Below the pieces are notes generated by a model, which saw nothing but the letters and a program-made list of their open reading frames with translations, was not told the origin of the DNA and ran no database searches. A DNA stretch of 64,000 bases from assembly GCA_024336345.1 (NCBI GenBank), contig JANFOG010000004.1, forward strand, positions 3,286,001 to 3,350,000, in the 5' to 3' direction. Source of the stretch: Mariannaea sp. PMI_226. Taxonomy: Eukaryota; Ascomycota; Sordariomycetes; Hypocreales; Nectriaceae. A program made the position numbers and the translations under genes. Below, piece by piece: positions 57,995-64,000 of this stretch. Position 1 is the first letter of the stretch, and each line of letters starts with the position of its first letter.

Positions 57995-60236
57995 TTACAA
58001 CACCAAGGCAAACATCACAACTGCCACCACAGCGAGGGTAGTGCTGGTTCTCAGGTCATTCCATCCATTTCCTGACGCCGCAGTAAACGGCTCAGGGGTA
58101 GGCTGGTGTGTTGGAATTGTACAGTTCAAACAGGGGGCCACCTGCAATGGAGTAGGCGGCTCTGGCGTGGGTGTCGTGAAGACGTTGACCACCTTGGTGG
58201 CCAGGACAGTGTTTGGCACCGTTATCGTAATGGTGCTTTCACCATGGGGTCCGCAGCCATCGCATTCAACCATTTTTGTAATCATTGGGAGCTCCGGCTG
58301 CTTCGTGCACCCGCAGTCCTCCACTGTGGCAACGTAAATGGTCTCAATCAGCGTAGCCGGGTTTGTCGGGCACGGGATCGTGTAAGTCACGGTTGTGGTC
58401 AGCGGCTTGATAAAATGCACCGCAGAACCCGTCACCGCCGCAGGCAGCGAACCGTGCGGGCGCATGGCGGGAGGGATCTCGGGCTTCTCCATGTCGGTCA
58501 GGTCGGCGTAGACGTTCATGAGGCGGTAGTTCTGGGCAGCGGGACGCTGCAGCGGGCGAAGAGCCGTGCCGTTGTTCCGGCTTCCAAGAAAGCCGCCGCA
58601 GAACTCCTCGTCATCACCGGGGCAGACACGATCGCAAGCCGAAACATCAGGCAGTGCACGAGTTTCCGCGTCGATCTTGTCCGCACAGTAGCACTTGTTG
58701 GCGAAGACACCGGCGTAAGTGATGCCGCCACAGGCGGCCACGCACTTGGACATTGTCATCTCCTTGTCCTCAAGGGCCAGGTCAAAGGTGCGGAACTTGG
58801 TGTTTGAGCGGAAGCAGCCGAGGTTCTGGTAGTCGCCAATCTTGTCCTTGTTGAAAGCTGTGGAGACAGCTGAGGGAGTAGCTTCGAAGGCGGTAACAAG
58901 AACAGTCGACCAGGTAGTCATAGTGGTTGTGGTGTCGGGCTCAGTCGTGGGCTGGGGTGTGACCGCGGCATGATGCATGCTGATGTTGGCGGGAACGGTC
59001 ATGTTGGAGTGGGGAGAGAACTTGGGGAATCGATGAGTCTCGTAGACATCAATATAGTTGACAGCCCAGTACCTAATAACCAAAGTGTTAATGCGAGATG
59101 CCACAATATGTGCGAATAGGTATACTCACGCATGCTCAAAAGCCTCAGGATTGTTAGCAACATACTCCTCACAAGTTGGAGCCAGATCGGTGCAGGTATC
59201 AAAATTCTTCCAAGTTGTAGAGCCATAGTCGCCACAGAAGTTCTACATTCTCCTCATTAGCTCTTTATCTTCAAACTTCTTTGAGGTATCGTTTAGGATG
59301 GGGAGAGAGAGGGGGACTTACAATATTGATAACAATGTTCATATTCTTGAAGAAGGAATCCACTTCACAGGTAGAGCCTCCAAAGATTGCTTCAGGGAGA
59401 CCCCATTTCGAAGGATCCGGATTCTTAGCTTCGATATCGGCTGGGATAGATCCGCGAGCAAAGTGCCACACGCGAAGGTAGCTCTCGTCCCACTGAACGG
59501 CGTAGACGCCGCCCTTGACCGCGTTGAAGCCATCACCATAGGAAGTTGTGTCGTTCTCAGCAGCGTTATAACCACAGCCGATATTTTGCTCGCCAATTGC
59601 ACAGTCGGTATTACGGGATAGTCCGGTGAAGAGCCCCTCGTTAGCAGGATCCAGGGAGCAGCCGTCGGCGGTGTGTGCTGAGATGAGGTTGGAATAGGCG
59701 AGGTTAGCTCCCTCGATGATATCGAGCTCGCCACCGTTTGGCCAATCGGCACCGTAGGCCCAGACTGGTAAAGGGAGTTAGTTAGCAAAACAGCCCACGA
59801 TAATGGTGTGTTTGTGTAAAGGAAAAACAAAAAGAAAAAAAAAACTCACACGCTGGCCAGACACCACATTGTGAAGGGGGCATGTGAAGAAAGTCGGCAA
59901 TCCAAAGGCCATGGTTGAAGGATTCCTTGCTTTCTAGCCGAATGCTAGGCCGTCCCTGACTCGGTAAGAACTTGTTCTTGTGATCAACGCCCAGTCGGAC
60001 TACTTGGGTGTCAGGGTCAATGGAGTAGAGGCCCTGGTTGAAAGCCTCCTCCTGTGATTGATATCTATCGTCATGTTAGCATTGATAATGCCAACACCGT
60101 TACTGGGGAAGGGGGTTTGTGGTTGAAGGGGGGGTTCGTACGAGACAAAGCCATGCGAAGGGTCTTTGTAGTTAATCCAGTTGAACCCAGAGATTAAGGA
60201 CTCCCCCGCAAAGGAGGTGCTCAAAGTATACGACAT
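57995..60236 (-). CDS. GH16 glucanase/transglycosylase-type protein with WSC domain and GPI-type C-terminus
   Basis: Five exons (60142-60236, 59850-60064, 59322-59764, 59130-59242 and 57995-59072) give 647 aa, all phases consistent. Residues 1-300 are a GH16 domain: the FAGESLISGFNWINY start, VWPAFWAYGADWPNGG and the catalytic ELDIIEG with Glu116, Asp118 and Glu121, as in endo-1,3(4)-beta-glucanases. A Thr-rich linker follows, then a WSC domain (about 368-455) with its cysteines (LGCF, KCVAAC, KCYC, DRVC, EFCGG), a carbohydrate-binding module. The C-terminus ends in a hydrophobic tail (STTLAVVAVVMFALVL) after a Ser/Gly/Asn region, fitting GPI attachment. It should work at the cell wall. The ATG at 60236 leaves no signal peptide; the mature-like sequence starts at once. 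Confidence 0.9.
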
Positions 60237-60984
60237 GTTTCTTTTTTTTTCTTTTATCAAAGCACAGTGAGATCAGGGTTGGCAAAAGACTGGTTGTGCT
60301 GGCTAGCCAAAGAGTGTCCCCGAGAATGGTTTGAGATTGAGCTATCGAGTTGTGATGGAGGGAATATGACGAGGCTTTTATCTATTTCGTGGACGGTCCA
60401 ACTTGACTCCCCAGATATGTGTACCGGCCACCCCTGAGATTCCTTGGACTGAGACTGTACACCGCGCGAACATACTTACCCCAGGTTGACGCGACGTTCG
60501 GGTAGCGGCCGAAACACCACGCGGCTTCAATAGCGTTCCTGCGGGAGGCTTAGTTGTAGTCAGGAGAATGCGATAGACGCCCTATCGCATGACTTTGTTC
60601 GCTACCGCGGACCGTCACTTGCTCTTTGTTCCTCCATTCCACGCCGCGGCGGAAGGGCTCATGGACAGCGACGATCATGACATCTGGGACATGCAGCAGG
60701 AAATATGTCTCAGATGTTGCGGCCACTGGTGGCAACCAGAGCGCTTGAGCGCAAGTGTATTATCGAATACCATCTGAGACATTGACGACGTTTCCATTCC
60801 TCTAACGGGCGGCCAAATACCAACATGATCCCCCTTTCAGCCTCTTATTACATACCGCCTCGAATGTGAAACGCGACAGAAAATCCGGGGTATTGAAAAT
60901 CTAATTGTACAATGGCATGCCTATTGTAATAAGTGTGCCTCGTGGTCTACACTGCCAACGCGTAAATGAGGCTTGTGGGAGATA
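60237..60984. other. Promoter region of the GH16 gene and 3' flank of PEX12
   Basis: About 750 bp between two minus-strand genes. I see no upstream exon encoding a signal peptide for GH16 and no other gene. Confidence 0.5.
60374..60383 (-). promoter_or_regulatory. Possible TATA box of the GH16 gene
   Basis: The minus strand reads AGATAAAAGC about 140 bp before the ATG. If real, transcription starts near 60345, leaving a short leader and little room for an upstream coding exon. Confidence 0.3.
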
Positions 60985-62274
60985 TTATACCATTATTCGT
61001 CGAAGCCCTTCCGTTCCACCCAAGACGCGTTTTCCTGTAACTGCACATCTTCCCACACCGCTCTCCCATTTTCCGGCACGTTCTTCCATAAAGGCCTCTT
61101 GCTTTGGGTGCATGCCTTCAATCCACTTATGAATGCATGAATAACAGTACACCACACCGGTCTGACAAGCCGTGGGTGTTACGATATCGTCTTCACAGAT
61201 TGGGCAAGATGCCGAGTCCTCGGGGGATGGAACCGTGAAGATGGGTAGTAGGGAGGGCGTCGCGATAGGAGCGTCCTCGGCCGAAGGCACATGATCTCCA
61301 TCATCAGCTGACTGTTCCGCGGTGTTGTCTTTCTTTTTCTTCTTCTTCTCCGCAGCTCCCTTTCGGTCTGGCATGGATATTACAGGCGGGGGAAGATCGA
61401 CGCTTTCTGTTGCCCTTCTCGACAGCTGCTTGGCGAAATCGGACTGATACCACCACTCGAGAAACTTCAACGCGAAAATGCTTGTCGGCAACAGGATTGA
61501 CAGACTAGAGAGTAGGCGAGGGCCGACTTCGCGGGGATTCAAGAACCAGCCTCGACTCGGTGTATGGCCCGTCTCTGGAACCTCGGTCAAACGCTCAATG
61601 GCACGGTAATCTTCTCCCGTCATCCTGCGTATGCGAGTCCCAATTAGCCACATGAGAGGACTATGATATTTGCTACCATCAAATAGGTAGGCAAGGTTGA
61701 ATGCGAGCATGGCAAAGTAGTAGCCCGCATTGACGCTCGGGTATATGTTCCGAAGAAACCATCGGTAGTAGTAAAGAAATCGATCGCGGAGTGTAGGGTT
61801 ATCGGGCATGCGATTGTATGCGGCACCGAGCAAAGCGCGTGGTGCATTCACCTCATGGCTCTCGTCAAGCTTGCGCTTGAGGTAGGGAATTCCCACAAGA
61901 ACAATGAGGTTCTTCCAGACATCCTTGGTTGAGAGCTTCAGGGTTTCACGCACGAGGCCTGGGGATGATATGCTAGCTCGGGGAATCTCGGCATGTAGGC
62001 CCTTTTCGCGCTTGAGGCCATAGAAGTTCTCGGTAAAGGAGCCGCCACGAGTGCGCAGGTAGTGGCGCTCGACGAGAAGCATGGCGGCTGCATATAATTC
62101 ATCGAAGGAGTTTAGTATACGCAACAGGTAGCGCGGGTGGCGATGTGTAGCGACGGTTAGAAGATATCGGAGCGTGGGAGGGAGGAGAGCGTTGAGTTGC
62201 TGCTCGGAGAGAACTTCGAAGAGCGACGGCTTCTGCTCATCGAAGGTGCCCCGAAGGGCGGTGACGAACTCCAT
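60985..62274 (-). CDS. PEX12: Peroxisome assembly protein 12 (PEX12)
   Basis: Single exon of 429 aa from the ATG at 62274; the 100-codon extension upstream has low-complexity Pro/Ser sequence and non-fungal-PEX character. PEX12 is one of three RING ubiquitin ligases (with PEX2 and PEX10) in the peroxisomal membrane that recycle the import receptor PEX5. The N-terminus matches the family: [25 protein letters not shown], then [33 protein letters not shown] split over two helices, and [20 protein letters not shown] poly-Lys patch precedes the C-terminal RING, which has [24 protein letters not shown] and [10 protein letters not shown], the reduced-ligand RING typical of PEX12. Divergent from the thioesterase gene. 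Confidence 0.95.
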   Translation of the reverse strand: MEFVTALRGTFDEQKPSLFEVLSEQQLNALLPPTLRYLLTVATHRHPRYLLRILNSFDELYAAAMLLVERHYLRTRGGSFTENFYGLKREKGLHAEIPRASISSPGLVRETLKLSTKDVWKNLIVLVGIPYLKRKLDESHEVNAPRALLGAAYNRMPDNPTLRDRFLYYYRWFLRNIYPSVNAGYYFAMLAFNLAYLFDGSKYHSPLMWLIGTRIRRMTGEDYRAIERLTEVPETGHTPSRGWFLNPREVGPRLLSSLSILLPTSIFALKFLEWWYQSDFAKQLSRRATESVDLPPPVISMPDRKGAAEKKKKKKDNTAEQSADDGDHVPSAEDAPIATPSLLPIFTVPSPEDSASCPICEDDIVTPTACQTGVVYCYSCIHKWIEGMHPKQEAFMEERAGKWESGVGRCAVTGKRVLGGTEGLRRIMV

Positions 62275-63059
62275 TGCTGGTAAATGACGATCTGAAGCGG
62301 GAGGGAGAGAGAGGTGCGGGAGGGAAGACAATGGGCGCACCGCAGATGGAGATGATGAAGAAGGAGTAGGATGACAAAGAGAAGTTATGATGGTCGTCGC
62401 AGGCTTAGATGGGGGACGGTTCTCGAGATGATGGTGGGTCTCGGTCACCCCAGATTCTCGGGTGGCACCTGAAAGCGGAACCAACCAAGCAGCAGTTACA
62501 GGCATTGTGCTCCGCAGCACGCACTGTAAGTTACGTATGGAGTACAGCGCACAGCACGCATTATTTAGTGCCAACGTCCGTCCTCGGTACTGTCGATCCT
62601 AAACATCCATTTGTGCCTCGGCATTTTCTTCCCCATCATGAGGGACACTGCCAATCCGTGCCGCGGGAATTCAGATAGATAATCTAGATCCCTGGGTCAT
62701 TTGCACTGGTGGTTACCATTCACCAGCTGTTCCATACACTTCCAAATTGATACTTCTAACATCCAGCAGAGACTTGACTTGGCATCTTATCGTTTGTTCC
62801 CCTTTTCCTCCCCCATCCCTACCACGTCCACATTACCTCCCTACATATACATACCTAGACGGCTAGGTACTTTGCATTACCACGCTGGCGAAATATTCCC
62901 GTTCTTGCAAGTCCTGGCAAAGAACATTACACTAATAATACCCACCAAGAAGAGGCTTTCTTTGCTAGGTTTTGTGTCTATTATTATTACAAGCTCCCAT
63001 AATTATATTCTCACTTGGCGGTCAACCTCGTCAACCTCGAATCCTCCACGTCTCTCACC
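62275..63059. other. Divergent intergenic region
   Basis: About 785 bp between PEX12 and the thioesterase, CT-rich toward the thioesterase start. No gene is seen. Confidence 0.5.
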
Positions 63060-63729
63060 ATGGGCGACTCCTGGGAGACGAGCCGCAAGGCAGCTTCAGT
63101 AAAAGACCGGGAGGTCCTTCTCAACGGTACTCCTGACGAAAAGGTCAAGGCGTGGCTTCAATTGACAACGAATGACAAAGGCCGCCCCTTAGCTGGAGTG
63201 AGTACCCCAGCAGCACGCTTTCTTACACCACCATCATAAGGTCCCCCTTCTATGGATCGATATCAAGTGGAAGTAACTGCCTGTAATTGACTAACAACGG
63301 TTCATTACGCACCTTTCTTAGGAGTGGATGACCACCTTGATTCCTCACCTTAAGCTTGTATCCACCGATCCTACGGGGCCTCACCCTTCATGCACCTTCT
63401 CGTACACAGTCCAGCTGGAGAACTGCAACCGAATGGACAACCTGCATGGTGGTTGCGCCGCGACCCTGTTCGATTACTGTACCACCTTGCCGCTGGCTCT
63501 GGTCAGTCGCCGCGACTTCTGGTTCTCCATGGGGGTCAGCAGGACCCTCAACGTCACATACATGCGTCCGGTGCCGGCGGGCGAGGAGGTCCTAATTGAA
63601 TGCGAGATTGTCCAGGTCGGAAAGAAGCTGGCTACTCTCAGGGGGACTATGAGGAGGAAGAAGGACGGTGCATTGCTAGCCATCTGCGAGCATGGGAAAG
63701 TTAATATCGATTCTTCGGTGAAACTGTAG
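63060..63729 (+). CDS. Hotdog-fold thioesterase (PaaI/ACOT13-like)
   Basis: Exons 63060-63197 and 63322-63729 encode 181 aa; the intron has a GTGAGT donor and a CTTAG acceptor, phase 0. The ATG at 63060 has CACCATGG context. Exon 2 carries the hotdog domain: the hallmark RMDNLHGGCAATLFD, in which the NLHGG loop and following residues form the CoA-thioester site, then GVSRTLNVTYMRPVPAGEEVLIECEIVQVGKKLATLRGTM and a C-terminal strand with EHGKVNID. Length and pattern fit eukaryotic ACOT13/Them2-like and bacterial PaaI thioesterases, which release acyl groups from CoA. No targeting signal is clear. The acyl substrate is unknown. Confidence 0.93.
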
Positions 63730-64000
63730 ACGTTGGCTTGTACAGTAGAGTAACACAAGGTCAATGATGACTGCTTTGAAGCTGCATGTCATGTATCCAC
63801 GTGTTGCGCATATAATTAGCCCAAACCTGCCGAGTAATTAGAGTAATTAGTCCCTACCTCTCTTTGTATCCATACACCACGTACAGTACATTGGGTATCA
63901 CTCTATTCGTTATATTATAAGCCTTTTCGTTGTGATAATCGTGCAACCAAGAGGACTTCAATGTCTAATTGTTTTTCTTATTCTTGTTATTATCTGCTTT
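63730..64000. other. 3' flank of the thioesterase gene
   Basis: About 270 bp to the window end; AT-rich, with repeated GAGTAATTAG at 63832-63850. No gene is seen. Confidence 0.4.

Noticed and set aside
62275..62574. 100-codon upstream extension of PEX12
   Set aside because: Ser/Pro-rich, no family similarity; PEX12 proteins start near [13 protein letters not shown] sequence.

Overview
This window is nuclear DNA of a filamentous ascomycete (Pezizomycotina). Most likely it is a Sordariomycete of the Hypocreales type, although the species cannot be fixed from sequence alone. The reasons are short introns of about 50-110 nt with GTRNGT donors, CTAAC/CTAAT branch sites and YAG acceptors; pyrimidine-rich leaders; long intergenic spaces; and typical filamentous-fungal families (CFEM, WSC-GH16, MTR-like amino acid permease, Zn-cluster-free transcription factor, DHA2 transporter). 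I found no rRNA or tRNA gene, CRISPR array or intact transposon. Exon structures were worked out by hand, and reading phase was checked across every junction.

Layout. 0-9.7 kb: the start of a probable exonuclease V gene running off the left edge, a tail-anchored F-box-like protein, mitochondrial dihydroorotate dehydrogenase, a CFEM membrane protein, then about 3.9 kb without a convincing gene. 9.7-18.1 kb: an acidic unknown protein, a NIPA-type magnesium transporter and a CHIP-type TPR/U-box ubiquitin ligase. 20-27.7 kb: a small accessory block with a cytochrome P450 broken by one in-frame TAG, a stretch of decayed coding sequence, a DHA2 efflux transporter and an HSL-type alpha/beta hydrolase. 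30.8-39.4 kb: mostly housekeeping genes: an unknown protein, ALG10, QCR10 (six exons), MED4 and a TM9/EMP70 protein. 40.9-51.7 kb: a fungal-specific transcription factor without a zinc cluster, an MTR-like amino acid permease, a PI-PLC-like phosphodiesterase and LCP5. 52.3-64 kb: a type II membrane glycosyltransferase-like protein with a repeat-rich tail, a metallophosphoesterase, a GH16-WSC-GPI cell-wall protein, PEX12 and a hotdog thioesterase.

The housekeeping genes are not functionally linked beyond proximity; QCR10 and MED4 probably share a 284-bp divergent promoter. The P450, decayed gene, transporter and hydrolase resemble a small, partly dead secondary-metabolism or detoxification locus. 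The most striking observation is the P450. Its six-exon frame is complete, its I-helix, ExxR and haem-cysteine motifs and a TATA box are intact, and a single tryptophan codon has become TAG upstream of the haem-binding loop.
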